DNA of 38,517 bases from Mycolicibacterium chubuense (GCF_001044255.1 NZ_JYNX01000016.1:20437-58953); one strand, 5' to 3'; shown: positions 7,329 through 16,281, numbered from the stretch's first letter. The notes: generated by a model from the letters alone, not told the origin. Numbers and translations are program-made.

Positions 7329-8408
7329 CTAGATGTCCGTCGAGAAGCGGATGCCGCCGTCGGGGATCGTGATGCCCGGCCACACCCGCGCGCCGCGCAG
7401 CAGTTCGCAGCGGGCGCCGATGTCCGCACCGTCGCCGATCACGCCGTCGCGAATGAGTGCCCGCGGCCCGATATGCGCGCCGAAGCCGATGATCGACCGC
7501 TCGATCACTGCGCCCGCACCCACTTTCACGCCGTCGAAGATCACCGCGCCGTCGAGCCGCGCGCCGCCGGCGATCTCGGCGCCGCGCCCGATCACCGTGC
7601 CGCCGATCAACAGTGCACCCGGCGCCACCGACGCCCCGTCGTGCACCAGCTTCTCGCCGCGCTGGTGCGTCAGGGCCGGCGACGGCGCGATGCCGCGCAC
7701 CAAATCCGCTGAGCCGCGGACGAAGTCCTCGGGCGTGCCCATGTCGCGCCAGTAGCTGGAGTCGACGTAGCCGCACACCTTGTAGCCGTCGGTCAGCAGC
7801 CCGGGGAACACTTCACGCTCCACCGACAGCGCACGGCCCTTCGGGATCCGGTCGATCACCGACCGCTTGAAGACGTAGCAGCCGGCATTGATCTGGTCGG
7901 TCGGCGGGTCCTGCGTCTTCTCCAGGAAGGCCGTCACCCGGTCATCGGAATCCGTTGGCACACAACCGAACGCGCGGGGGTCGCCGACGCGCACCAGGTG
8001 CAGCGTGACGTCCGCATCGTTGTCGGAATGCGAAGCCAGCAGCGCCCGCAGGTCGCACCCGGAGAGCACGTCGCCGTTGAAGACGACGGCCGTGTCGTGC
8101 CGCAGCCGCGACGCGACGTTGGCGATTCCGCCGCCGGTACCGAGTGGCTCGTCCTCGACGACGTAGTCGATCTGCAGCCCGAGCTTGGACCCGTCACCGA
8201 ACTCGGCTTCGAAGACGCCCGCCTTGTACGAGGTTCCGAGCACGACGTGTTCGATACCCGCCTCGGCGATCCGCGACAGCAGATGGGTCAGGAACGGCAG
8301 CCCGGCGGTCGGCAGCATCGGCTTGGGCGCCGAGAGCGTCAACGGTCGCAGCCGAGTTCCCATGCCGCCCACCAGGATCACTGCGTCGACGTCGGCCGGA
8401 TTCACCAT
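7329..8408 (-). CDS. manC: Mannose-1-phosphate guanylyltransferase (ManC; Rv3264c-like)
   Basis: 359 residues from ATG 8408. The nucleotidyltransferase domain opens with DAVILVGGMGTRLRPLTLSAPKPMLP, the sugar-nucleotide pyrophosphorylase signature, followed by FNGDVL (metal-binding Asp), LGTGGGIANV and a C-terminal left-handed beta-helix of hexapeptide-like repeats (about 255-350: GALLIGGTVIGRGAEI and on). It joins GTP and mannose-1-phosphate to give GDP-mannose. The M. tuberculosis ortholog has carried the names manB and rmlA2 in different annotations. The stop of wbbL1 and this start share one base (TGATG), and a GGAAGG purine tract lies upstream; translation is probably coupled. An extension to 8513 would overlap wbbL1 and has no family similarity. 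Confidence 0.92.
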   Translation of the reverse strand: MVNPADVDAVILVGGMGTRLRPLTLSAPKPMLPTAGLPFLTHLLSRIAEAGIEHVVLGTSYKAGVFEAEFGDGSKLGLQIDYVVEDEPLGTGGGIANVASRLRHDTAVVFNGDVLSGCDLRALLASHSDNDADVTLHLVRVGDPRAFGCVPTDSDDRVTAFLEKTQDPPTDQINAGCYVFKRSVIDRIPKGRALSVEREVFPGLLTDGYKVCGYVDSSYWRDMGTPEDFVRGSADLVRGIAPSPALTHQRGEKLVHDGASVAPGALLIGGTVIGRGAEIAGGARLDGAVIFDGVKVGAGAVIERSIIGFGAHIGPRALIRDGVIGDGADIGARCELLRGARVWPGITIPDGGIRFSTDI

Positions 8409-9292
8409 CAGCTCTGCCCTTCCTTCCGTCGGGCCCGAAGCGAACTCCGCACGACCAGCCGTGACCGCGCCCCCAGTGCCCCCCGGAACGCCCACCGTAA
8501 CGGTGCCTGCCACCGTCGCGGGTAGCGATCCGCGAGAAAAGTGTAGGTGCTCTCATGGTGGGCTGCCAGGTTGCGAGCGGGGTCGCGGCCGGTGGAGTGG
8601 CCTTTGTCGTGCAACACCTCCGCCGAGGGCACGTAGACGTTCTGCCACCCGGCCCGGCCGAGTCGGTCGCCGAGGTCGACGTCCTCCATGTACATGAAGT
8701 AGCGCTCATCGAAGCCGGAGATCTCCGTGAACGCCGCGCTGCGCAGCAACAGGCAGGATCCGGACAGCCAGCCGACGGCGCGTTCGCTGGGGTCTTCGCG
8801 CTCCTGGCGGTAGACGGCGGTCCACGGGTTCGACGGCCAGACGGGGCCGACGACGGCGTGCATGCCGCCCCGGATGATCGACGGCAGATGCCGCGCGGAC
8901 GGATACACCGTGCCGTCGGGGTCGCGGATCAGCGGTCCCAGCGCGCCGGCGCGCGGCCAGCGTCCCGCCGCCTCGAGCAGCTGGTCGATGCTGCCCGGTC
9001 CCCACTGCACGTCGGGGTTGGCGACGATGAACATGTCGGTGGCAGCGGGCAGTCCGTATTCGGCGACGGCCCGGTTGATCGCCGACCCGTAACCGAGATT
9101 GCCGCCGGTGCGCAGCAGCCGCGCGTTCTGATAGCGGTCGACGGCCTCCTCGACCGAGCCGTCGACGGACCCGTTGTCGGCCATGATCACCGTCACCGGC
9201 CGCTCGGTCGCGTGCGCCAGTGACGCGAGGAAACGGTCGAGGTGGGGCCCCGGCGAGTACGTCACGGTCACGACGAAGAGTTCGTCGCTCAC
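8408..9292 (-). CDS. wbbL1: Rhamnosyltransferase WbbL1 of the arabinogalactan linker
   Basis: 294 residues, a family 2 glycosyltransferase with a GT-A fold. It transfers rhamnose from dTDP-rhamnose to decaprenyl-diphosphate-GlcNAc, the second step of linker-unit assembly at the inner face of the membrane. Visible motifs are VVTVTYSP at 7-14, ADNGS at 38-42, NPDV at 92-95 (metal/nucleotide site), WLSGSCLLLR at 175-184 and the acceptor-side EDVDLGDR at 203-210. No membrane segment is evident. GTG start at 9292. Directly followed by manC. In M. tuberculosis rmlD is the immediate upstream gene; here a signalling gene lies between them. Confidence 0.93.
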   Translation of the reverse strand: MSDELFVVTVTYSPGPHLDRFLASLAHATERPVTVIMADNGSVDGSVEEAVDRYQNARLLRTGGNLGYGSAINRAVAEYGLPAATDMFIVANPDVQWGPGSIDQLLEAAGRWPRAGALGPLIRDPDGTVYPSARHLPSIIRGGMHAVVGPVWPSNPWTAVYRQEREDPSERAVGWLSGSCLLLRSAAFTEISGFDERYFMYMEDVDLGDRLGRAGWQNVYVPSAEVLHDKGHSTGRDPARNLAAHHESTYTFLADRYPRRWQAPLRWAFRGALGARSRLVVRSSLRARRKEGQS

Positions 9293-9341
9293 GCGGGGGC
9301 TACCAATCTCACGGCGTTGAGGGTATCCGGCCTGAGCCGCG

Positions 9342-11732
9342 TCACCGTACCCGGCTGAGAAGACTGCGCGCCGCCAAGGTGACGAGAAGACGGTCGTTGG
9401 TCAGCGCGGCGGCGAAGTACCGGTCGCCGTCGGCGCGCGGCCCTCCGTGTTCCTCACGGGCGATCAGCGCGGTGGACGTATCCGGGCCGAGGACCAGCAC
9501 GATCCACTCCGCGGTGAGCGGATCGTGGGGGTCGAGGGCGACGCTGCGCAGGTTCGGCCCGAGATCCGCGGGCAGACGCTCGCCGAACAGGGCGACCAGC
9601 GGCGACGCCGCCCCGATGCGGCGGTAGCGCGCCCGGGTGGCCTCCGTGAAGTGCTCGACTCTTTGCAGCGTGGCGAGCACGATCGGCGGGTTGGCCGCGG
9701 CGACGGCCTGGCTTTCGATGTAGCGCGACAGCGCGACGAGGGTGTCTTTGCGTTCGGTGCGCACGTCGGCGTGGGCGACGACGATGTCGAACGGGGTGTT
9801 CGATCCGACTGGTGGCGGATGGTCCACCCGCTCCGGTGACCACGGCACGGTGTTCTCCGACCAGTGCGGCGTGGGTGTCGGTCGGCCGAATCGGTAGCCC
9901 TGACCCAGGGTGGCGCCGAGGGCCCGTGCGCGGTCGAGCTGGGCGGTCGTCTCGATGCCCTCGACGAGGATCGTCGCCCCTGTCCGCCGACGATGGGCGA
10001 GGACCGCCGCCAAGGTGCGTACGTGGTCGTTGCTCGCCCCGTGACCGATCAGGGCGGGCTCCAGCTTGATGATGTCGGGGCCGATGATGTCGAGCAGCGC
10101 GAGCGAATCCGGTTCCGCGCCGACGTCGTCGAGAGCGATCGCGAAGCCCTGCGCGCGCAGCGTGTCCACCTTGTTCAGCAGCACGCCGGGGTGCCCGAGC
10201 AGCCTGCGCTCGGTCAGTTCCAGCACCAGCCGGTCGTTGTCGCGCCCGCTGATCGCCGAGGCCGTGCTCACGGTCGACTCCAGGTTGACGAACAGCCAGC
10301 ACTGCGGGCTCATGGTGGCGGCCACCGCGGACCGGAACGCCGATGCGATGCATCGGTCCTCCAATTCCTCCGTGCGCCCGGTGGATTCGGCCCGCGCGAA
10401 CACGTCGGGCGGGAAGGGGTCGTCGAGCTGCGGCCAGCGGGTCAGCACTTCGAAGCCCACGACGGACTCGTCGGCCAGCAACACGATGGGCTGGAACACC
10501 GAGGTCAGGCCGACACCGTCGACGGCGGCGTCGAGCAGCTTCTCGGCACCGGAAGTCTCAGCGCCTGACGTGTCGGGCGCCGCGGCGCCGCCGACCAGCT
10601 GCGCCGAGCGTTGCAGCCACACGTCGAACGAGAAGTCGTCGGCCGCGCCTAGCGGTGGTGCGGGACGATGCCGAACCCCGTTGCCGCCGTTGCGCTTCGC
10701 GGCGTACATCGCGCTGTCGGCGCACACCAGCAGCGCGTTGATGGCCTGGGCCTCTGCGCCGAGCGCGATGGTGCGCAGACCCATGCTGGACCAGCCGAGG
10801 CTGGCCGTGAACGGCACCGGCGACGCCACCGCGGCGAGGCGGCGACACAGCTGTCCGGCGAATTCACCTGCCTCGCTGTCGATCAGGACGTCGGCGATGG
10901 CGAACTCTTCCCCGCCGTAGCGGCCGATCACCGCCGACGACGCGGCCTCGTCGCGCAAAGTCTTGGCGATGTCGATCAAGGCACGGTCTCCTGCGGCATG
11001 CCCGGCGGTGTCGTTGATCTTCTTGAAGTCGTCGATGTCGATCATGATCAGGACCAGATGGGCGTCGGGGTCGGTCTGCGAATGCGTGATCTCGGCGACC
11101 TCACGCAGGAATGCGCGGCGGTTGAGCAGGCCGGTCAGCCCGTCGTGATCGACCTCGCGCAGGTCCATCCGCACCGAGCTCGCGATGGCGGTGACGGCCA
11201 GCGGCAGGCCGATGTTCAGCGCACAGACCACGGCGACGGCGCCGATCGCCAACGCCGGATCTCCGGTGCGCTGCGCCAGTTCGACGCCCAGCACCACGGC
11301 GGTGCCCGTCGCGATCACCATGACCGCGACGACGCTGCGTAGCGGATGCAGGAAGGCGCCGAAGCTGTTGAGCACCGCGATGATGAAGCACCCCGCGAGG
11401 CCGATCCATGCGTGCGACTGACTCAGGCTCGCCGCCGCGACGGCCACCGCGCCGAGGATGCCGACCACTTCGGACTGCGAGCGCGCGGCCCACAGCGCCC
11501 CGAGCAGCAGGCAGCACAGCGCCGCTGCGATCGACACGGCGGTGGCGGGCGCACCGTGGGGACCTCGCGCACCGAAGACCAAAGCGGTGGTGACGACCCC
11601 CCACAGGCCGAGCACTCCCGCGATCACATATCGCGCGAGAATCTGCCGACGACCGGGCGTCCACGGCGATGTCAGCCCGGCACTGTCGCTTGTCACATCT
11701 TCCGTGCCCCCACCAGCGCAGCTTGCCACCAT
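9342..11732 (-). CDS. Membrane-bound GGDEF-EAL protein with C-terminal DICT domain
   Basis: 796 residues. Order: short N-tail, about six membrane segments (33-185), GGDEF domain (about 190-355), EAL domain (about 400-620), DICT domain (about 645-796). The GGDEF active site is GGEEF (273-277) and intact; the RxxD inhibitory site expected just before it is absent. EAL catalytic residues are all visible: EVL 428-430, Asn483, Glu505, Asp535-Asp536, Lys556, Glu591, Gln611. Both synthesis and hydrolysis of cyclic di-GMP are thus possible. DICT domains are sensory or regulatory modules often found with such enzymes. The start is uncertain: GTG 11696 is an alternative. It lies on the same strand between rmlD and wbbL1. 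Confidence 0.9.
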   Translation of the reverse strand: MVASCAGGGTEDVTSDSAGLTSPWTPGRRQILARYVIAGVLGLWGVVTTALVFGARGPHGAPATAVSIAAALCCLLLGALWAARSQSEVVGILGAVAVAAASLSQSHAWIGLAGCFIIAVLNSFGAFLHPLRSVVAVMVIATGTAVVLGVELAQRTGDPALAIGAVAVVCALNIGLPLAVTAIASSVRMDLREVDHDGLTGLLNRRAFLREVAEITHSQTDPDAHLVLIMIDIDDFKKINDTAGHAAGDRALIDIAKTLRDEAASSAVIGRYGGEEFAIADVLIDSEAGEFAGQLCRRLAAVASPVPFTASLGWSSMGLRTIALGAEAQAINALLVCADSAMYAAKRNGGNGVRHRPAPPLGAADDFSFDVWLQRSAQLVGGAAAPDTSGAETSGAEKLLDAAVDGVGLTSVFQPIVLLADESVVGFEVLTRWPQLDDPFPPDVFARAESTGRTEELEDRCIASAFRSAVAATMSPQCWLFVNLESTVSTASAISGRDNDRLVLELTERRLLGHPGVLLNKVDTLRAQGFAIALDDVGAEPDSLALLDIIGPDIIKLEPALIGHGASNDHVRTLAAVLAHRRRTGATILVEGIETTAQLDRARALGATLGQGYRFGRPTPTPHWSENTVPWSPERVDHPPPVGSNTPFDIVVAHADVRTERKDTLVALSRYIESQAVAAANPPIVLATLQRVEHFTEATRARYRRIGAASPLVALFGERLPADLGPNLRSVALDPHDPLTAEWIVLVLGPDTSTALIAREEHGGPRADGDRYFAAALTNDRLLVTLAARSLLSRVR

Positions 11733-11774
11733 TGGGGCGGCCTCATGGTCGACTCGGCGAATGCGGCAACCGCG

Positions 11775-12620
11775 TCAGGGCCTGCCCAGCGCGTCGGCCA
11801 GCGCCTCCCGCCATCCGCGCAGCGGCGTCAGCCCGGCGCGCGCCGAGCCTTCGGCCGACAACGCCGAGTACGAGGGCCGCGGCGCGGGCCGGGGATGCAG
11901 GTCGCTGGTGACGGGCCGCACCCGCGCCGGATCGGCCCCGAGCAGCGAGAAGACGGCCTGGGCCTGCTCGAACCGGCTGACCGTGCCGGCGTTGGCGGCG
12001 TGCAGCACCGGCCCGCGCACCCCGCCGCCGGCGATCTGCAGCAGCGCCCGGCACAGGTCGCCGACGTAGGTCGGGGAGCCGATTTGGTCGGCGACGACGT
12101 CGACGGTGTCCGACCCGGCGGCGGCGCGCCGCATGACGGCGGCGAAGTCCTTCCCGTCGCCGCCCTCGTAGATCCAGGCGGTGCGCACCACGTAGGCCGC
12201 CGGCAGTGCGGCCAGCACGGCCTGCTCGCCGAGCAGCTTGGTGCGCCCGTACACCGACAGCGGTCCGGTCTCGTCGTCGATCTCGTACGGGTGCCGCGCG
12301 CCGGATGCGCCGAACACGTAGTCGGTGGAGATGTGGATGAGCGACGCCCCGGCCCGCGCGCAGGCCTGCGCAACGTTGCCGGCGCCGGTGGCGTTGACCG
12401 CGTGCGCCCGGTCGGGTTCGGCCTCGGCCTGGTCGACCTGGGTGAACGCCGCGCAGTTGACGACGACGTCGCCGGGTGAGACGAAGTCGTCGCCGGGTCC
12501 GGTGATGTCCCACTCCGCCGAGGTGAAGGCCTGTACGTCATATCCGGTGGACGCGGCCTGACCTGCCAGAAAGCGTCCGACCATGCCGCCTGCGCCTGTG
12601 ATCACGATCCGGTCAGCCAT
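11775..12620 (-). CDS. rmlD: dTDP-4-dehydrorhamnose reductase RmlD
   Basis: 281 residues from ATG 12620, a short-chain-dehydrogenase-fold enzyme that makes dTDP-L-rhamnose, the donor for WbbL1. The Rossmann loop is ITGAGGMVG (7-15). The catalytic set is STDYVF (98-103) with Tyr124-x3-Lys128 in SVYGRTKLLGE, and VRTAWIYEGGDGKDF follows. The C-terminal RPAPRPSYSALS matches the substrate-binding end of mycobacterial RmlD. A start six codons upstream (12638) is possible, but the shorter N-terminus fits the family. It is divergent from the Lcp1-type gene, with 68 bp between starts. The next gene on its strand is the GGDEF-EAL gene. Confidence 0.93.
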   Translation of the reverse strand: MADRIVITGAGGMVGRFLAGQAASTGYDVQAFTSAEWDITGPGDDFVSPGDVVVNCAAFTQVDQAEAEPDRAHAVNATGAGNVAQACARAGASLIHISTDYVFGASGARHPYEIDDETGPLSVYGRTKLLGEQAVLAALPAAYVVRTAWIYEGGDGKDFAAVMRRAAAGSDTVDVVADQIGSPTYVGDLCRALLQIAGGGVRGPVLHAANAGTVSRFEQAQAVFSLLGADPARVRPVTSDLHPRPAPRPSYSALSAEGSARAGLTPLRGWREALADALGRP

Positions 12621-12676
12621 AGGTAGCGAGTGTGGCACGCCGAGGTCGGCTCCCCCGTCTGCCGTCCACGCGCCAG

Positions 12677-12682
12677 TAGCCT
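12677..12682 (+). promoter_or_regulatory. -10 element for leaderless Lcp1-type transcript
   Basis: TAGCCT, 6 nt, then ATG at 12689. The same hexamer and spacing occur before birA and before the CrcB-like pair. No Shine-Dalgarno is present. Confidence 0.55.
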
Positions 12683-12688
12683 GGGCGG

Positions 12689-14158
12689 ATGCCTGCAGCT
12701 CAGCTGACCCGTGTCGTCTCCGTGGTCGTGGCGTTGGCCATCGTGGTCAGCACCGGGGTCGCGTGGGGCAAGATCCGGTCGTTCGAGTCGGGCATCAACC
12801 ACGTCAGCCCGGTCGCGCTGGGCGAGGGCGGCGAGGACGGCGCGATCGACATCCTGCTGGTCGGCATGGACAGCCGCACCGATGCGCACGGCAACCCGCT
12901 TAGCCAGGAGGAGCTCGCGACGCTGCGCGCCGGCGACGACGTCTCCACCAACACCGACACCATCATCCTGGTGCGCATCCCGAACAACGGGCGTTCGGCG
13001 ACGGCGATCTCGATCCCCCGCGACTCCTACGTGGAGGCGCCCGGCATCGGCAAGATGAAGATCAACGGCGTCTACGGCTCGGTGCACCTGGAGAAGATGA
13101 AGCAGCTCGTCGAGCAGCAGGGCGAGGACCCCGCCGTCGCGGAGAAGGAAGCCACCGAGGCGGGCCGCGAGGAGCTGATCAAGACGGTCGCCAACCTCAC
13201 CGGCGTCACCGTCGACCACTACGCCGAGATCGGCCTGCTGGGTTTCGCGTTGATCACCGACGCCCTCGGCGGCGTCAATGTCTGCCTCAAAGATGCTGTC
13301 TACGAACCTCTTTCGGGTGCCGACTTCCCCGCCGGCTGGCAGAAGCTGGACGGTCCGCAGGCGCTGAGCTTCGTGCGGCAGCGCCACGATCTGCCCCGCG
13401 GCGATCTGGACCGCGTCACCCGTCAGCAGGCGTTCATGGCGTCGCTGGCCCATGAGGTGATCTCCAGCAAGACGCTCTCGAGCCCCGCCACACTGAACCG
13501 GCTCGAGGACGCGGTGCAGCGTTCGGTGGTGCTCTCCGACGGCTGGAACATCATGGACTTCGCCGACCAGCTGACCAAGCTGTCGGGCGGCAACGTCGCG
13601 TTCGCGACCATCCCGATCGTCGAGGAGGCGGGTTGGAGCGACGACGGCATGCAGTCGGTGGTGCGGGTGAATCCGTCGGAGGTCAAGGACTGGGTGAGCA
13701 GCCTGCTGCACGACCAGGACGAGGGCAAGACCGACGAGATCGCCTACAGCAATGACAAGACCACCGCCGACGTCATCAACGACAGCGACGTCAACGGCCT
13801 GGCCGCCGCGGTCTCGTCGGTGCTGACGGGCAAGGGCTTCGCGGCGGGCAATGTCGGCAACAACGAGGGCGCCAAGGTCACCAACAGCCAGGTGCAGGCC
13901 GCCAAGAGCGACGACATGGGTGCGCAGGCGGTGGCCAAGGAGTTGGGCGGGCTGCCGATCGTCGAGGATGCCTCGGTGCCGCCGGGCACGGTGCGCGTGA
14001 TGCTGGCCGCCGACTACACGGGCCCGGGATCGGGGCTGGACGGTACGGACGTCGCGCTGTCGGCGCCGGTGACCAATGCGTCGGGTGGCGGCGAGGCCCT
14101 GCCGACGGCGTCGCCGATCATCACGGCCGGGTCCGACGACCCGCAGTGCGTCAACTGA
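12689..14158 (+). CDS. lcp1: LytR-CpsA-Psr family ligase (Lcp1, Rv3267-like)
   Basis: 489 residues: one N-terminal membrane segment (about 7-26), the LCP domain (about 50-330) and a LytR_C domain near the C-terminus (about 375-465). LCP enzymes transfer undecaprenyl/decaprenyl-linked glycans onto peptidoglycan outside the cell membrane; Lcp1 joins arabinogalactan to peptidoglycan. Pyrophosphate- and metal-binding residues are visible: LLVGMDSR (Asp61, Arg63), NTDT (Asp90), SIPRDSYV (Arg111, Asp112), KINGVYG, and later FVRQRH with DLDRVTRQQ. Context fits, as rmlD and wbbL1 of the linker pathway are adjacent. The stop overlaps the next start by one base (TGATG). Confidence 0.93.
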   Translation: MPAAQLTRVVSVVVALAIVVSTGVAWGKIRSFESGINHVSPVALGEGGEDGAIDILLVGMDSRTDAHGNPLSQEELATLRAGDDVSTNTDTIILVRIPNNGRSATAISIPRDSYVEAPGIGKMKINGVYGSVHLEKMKQLVEQQGEDPAVAEKEATEAGREELIKTVANLTGVTVDHYAEIGLLGFALITDALGGVNVCLKDAVYEPLSGADFPAGWQKLDGPQALSFVRQRHDLPRGDLDRVTRQQAFMASLAHEVISSKTLSSPATLNRLEDAVQRSVVLSDGWNIMDFADQLTKLSGGNVAFATIPIVEEAGWSDDGMQSVVRVNPSEVKDWVSSLLHDQDEGKTDEIAYSNDKTTADVINDSDVNGLAAAVSSVLTGKGFAAGNVGNNEGAKVTNSQVQAAKSDDMGAQAVAKELGGLPIVEDASVPPGTVRVMLAADYTGPGSGLDGTDVALSAPVTNASGGGEALPTASPIITAGSDDPQCVN

Positions 14159-14874
14159 TGACCAATCTCGGCGCGGCGATTCTCGACCCGCTGCTGGCAC
14201 GCAACCCGGCGGGCCCGCGCATCACCTACTACGACGATGCGACCGGTGAACGCATCGAGTGTTCGACGGTGACGCTGGCGAACTGGGCCGCGAAAACCGC
14301 GAACTTGCTGCGCGACGAGATGGAGTGTCACCCCAGTAGTCACGTCGCGGTCATGTTGCCCGCCCACTGGCAGACGGCGGCGGTGATGCTGGGCATCTGG
14401 TGGGCCGCCGCGGAGGTCGTGCTCGAGCCCCCGCGGCCTGATTCCGTCGAACAGGTTCTGTGTACGGCCGACCGGATCGATGAGGCATATCTCGCTGTCG
14501 GCGGGGGCTCCGTGGCGGTGTTGTCGTTGGACCCGTTCGGCACGCCCGCGTCGAATCTGCCGGTGGGAGTTATCGATTACGCGACGGCGGTGCGCGTGCA
14601 CGGGGACCAGATCACGCCGTGGCGGCAGACGGAGCTCGCGCTGGACGGCCGGTTGGCGGACGACGTGCTGGCTGCCGCGCGCGCGTCGGCGGCGACGCAA
14701 GGCCTGACCGCCGACGACCGGGTGCTGTCGTCCGCGCCGTGGGACACCGCCGACGACGTGATTGAGCATCTGCTGGCGCCGTATGTGGCGGGGGCATCCC
14801 TGGTGTACGTGGCCAATGCGAACCCGTATTTGCTGGACCGCCGACGCGAAACCGAGAAGACAACTCGCGGCTAA
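14158..14874 (+). CDS. TIGR03089 family protein (Rv3268-like)
   Basis: 238 residues. The start MTNLGAAILDPLL and the segments ITYYDDATGERIECS, HVAVMLPAHWQTAAVMLGIWWAAAEVV and VLSSAPWDTADDVIEHLLAPYVAGASLVYV match the mycobacterial TIGR03089 family. It resembles the N-terminal lobe of an adenylate-forming (AMP-binding) enzyme but is far too short to hold the catalytic C-terminal lobe. Function is unknown. The ATG overlaps the stop of the Lcp1-type gene by one base, so it is very likely made from the same mRNA. No signal peptide. Confidence 0.85.
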   Translation: MTNLGAAILDPLLARNPAGPRITYYDDATGERIECSTVTLANWAAKTANLLRDEMECHPSSHVAVMLPAHWQTAAVMLGIWWAAAEVVLEPPRPDSVEQVLCTADRIDEAYLAVGGGSVAVLSLDPFGTPASNLPVGVIDYATAVRVHGDQITPWRQTELALDGRLADDVLAAARASAATQGLTADDRVLSSAPWDTADDVIEHLLAPYVAGASLVYVANANPYLLDRRRETEKTTRG

Positions 14875-14890
14875 GGCCGAGATCAATTTG

Positions 14891-14989
14891 TGACGTCAAT
14901 CTGCCGTTTTGGCGAACTCCGGTCCGAACCTAGGTAAAGTCAATTCCAGGCCGACATAATTGACATGATCGTAACCGTGACCTTATTGT
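14891..14989 (+). promoter_or_regulatory. Putative operator and sigma-70-type promoter for the small membrane protein gene
   Basis: TTGACA at 14960-14965 and TATTGT at 14984-14989 are separated by 18 bp. A perfect inverted repeat GTCAATT / AATTGAC (14939-14945 and 14958-14964, 12-bp spacer) overlaps the -35, and an 8-bp palindrome TGACGTCA lies at 14891-14898. The whole spacer between the two genes (14875-15112) is AT-rich. The likely target is the gene at 15113, with a leader of about 115 nt. Confidence 0.45.
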
Positions 14990-15112
14990 TTGCATAACCA
15001 CAAGCTGTTCACAGCTTTGTCGTCCACACTCTGAACCGGCGGGTAGCGACAGTTGTGGCAAAGACGGTCTTTGATTTCGCACGAATCAAGATCGTGGCAA
15101 GGAGAGGCGCCG

Positions 15113-15439
15113 ATGGAGTCGACCGTTTCCGCACTCGCGGTCCTCGCCGTGCTCACCGCATGGCACCTGCGCAACCGTCGGCATCCCGGCTGGCTGGCCA
15201 GCCCCGATGGCCGCTTCTTCATCTTCTGCGGCTACGCCCTGGTGGCGATCGCCGCGTTCTGGCTGGAGACGGCGCCCGCCGCGACCACATGGGAGTGGGC
15301 GTTCGGGAACCTGTGGGCGCTCGCCGCGATGATCGCGTTCGTCCTCGGCTTCGGCCACCTCAACCGGGTCACCGCGGATCACGCATGGGCCGCGCAGCAG
15401 GTCGAGACGCTCGAGCACTCGGACGCGGCGACGAATTAG
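15113..15439 (+). CDS. Small membrane protein of unknown function
   Basis: 108 residues, not a family I recognise. The start ATG 15113 has an AGGAGAGG Shine-Dalgarno 6-8 nt upstream. Three hydrophobic segments are visible: about 5-20 (VSALAVLAVLTAW), 35-52 (FFIFCGYALVAIAAFWLE) and 64-84 (FGNLWALAAMIAFVLGFGHL), with a basic loop HLRNRRHPGW between the first two. This suggests a cytoplasmic-membrane protein with three passes. It stands alone between two transcription units and has its own promoter-like sequence upstream. Confidence 0.7.
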   Translation: MESTVSALAVLAVLTAWHLRNRRHPGWLASPDGRFFIFCGYALVAIAAFWLETAPAATTWEWAFGNLWALAAMIAFVLGFGHLNRVTADHAWAAQQVETLEHSDAATN

Positions 15440-15471
15440 CCCGGTACGTAAAGCGAAAGCGCCGGGTCGAC

Positions 15472-15477
15472 TAGCCT
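15472..15477 (+). promoter_or_regulatory. -10 element for leaderless birA transcript
   Basis: TAGCCT, 6 nt, then GTG at 15484, identical in hexamer and spacing to the element before the Lcp1-type gene. No Shine-Dalgarno precedes the GTG. Confidence 0.55.
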
Positions 15478-15483
15478 CGACGC

Positions 15484-16281
15484 GTGCACGCAGTCAACCG
15501 CCCTGCCCTGAATCCTGATGTGCTGCGCGCATCGATCACCGGCACCGAATGGCGACGCGTCGATGTGGTCGAGGAGACGGGCTCGACGAATGCCGATCTC
15601 GTCGCCCGCGCCGGCCGCGGTGAGGACATCGCGGGCGCAGTGCTGCTGGCCGAGCACCAGACCGCCGGACGGGGCCGCCACGGCCGCAGCTGGTCGGCTC
15701 CCCCGCGGACGCAGATCTCGATGTCCTTCGCCGTCGACACCACCGATGTCCCGGCTGACGGCTGGGGTTGGCTGCCGCTGCTGACGGGGCTGGTGGTCTG
15801 CCGGACGGTGCGTCAGCACTACGGCGTCGACGCGACGCTCAAATGGCCCAACGACGTCCTGGTCGGCGGCGGCAAGCTGGCCGGCATCCTCGCCGAGGTG
15901 GCGGGGTCGGTCGTCGTCATCGGCCTCGGGCTGAACGTCAGCCTCGACCCCGACGAGCTTCCCGATCCCAATGCGGTGTCGCTGACCATGCTGCAGCACG
16001 ACGCCGACCGCACCGAGCTGACGGCGGCGCTGCTGGATGCGCTCAGTGAGCGGGTACGGCAGTGGCGTGCGGCCCACGGCGTCGACGGCCCGCTGGCCGC
16101 GGACTACCGAAGCGTCAGCTCCACGATCGGCACGCAGGTACGCGCGCTATTGCCCGGCGGCGACGAAATCGTCGGCATCGCAACGGGTATCGACGACAGC
16201 GGCCGACTGGTGATCGACCGCGACGGCACGCTGGTGACGGTCTCGGCGGGCGACATCACGCACCTGCGCCCGGCAGGCTAG
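15484..16281 (+). CDS. birA: Biotin-[acetyl-CoA carboxylase] ligase BirA
   Basis: 265 residues from GTG 15484, a class I biotin protein ligase without the N-terminal DNA-binding domain found in E. coli BirA. It activates biotin with ATP and attaches it to the carrier domains of acyl-CoA carboxylases. Visible: ETGSTNADL (31-39), the adenylate-binding GRGRHGRSW (62-70), KWPNDVLV (120-127) and KLAGILAE, with Lys131 matching the biotin/ATP-contacting lysine. The C-terminal SH3-like cap follows (ALLPGGDEIVGIATGIDDSGRLVI). A 63-bp solo palindrome begins 47 bp after the stop. Confidence 0.94.
   Translation: MHAVNRPALNPDVLRASITGTEWRRVDVVEETGSTNADLVARAGRGEDIAGAVLLAEHQTAGRGRHGRSWSAPPRTQISMSFAVDTTDVPADGWGWLPLLTGLVVCRTVRQHYGVDATLKWPNDVLVGGGKLAGILAEVAGSVVVIGLGLNVSLDPDELPDPNAVSLTMLQHDADRTELTAALLDALSERVRQWRAAHGVDGPLAADYRSVSSTIGTQVRALLPGGDEIVGIATGIDDSGRLVIDRDGTLVTVSAGDITHLRPAG

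Noticed and set aside
12602-14200. 532-codon minus-strand frame opposite the Lcp1-type gene
   Set aside because: Shadow frame; the plus-strand gene has all LCP motifs and a promoter.
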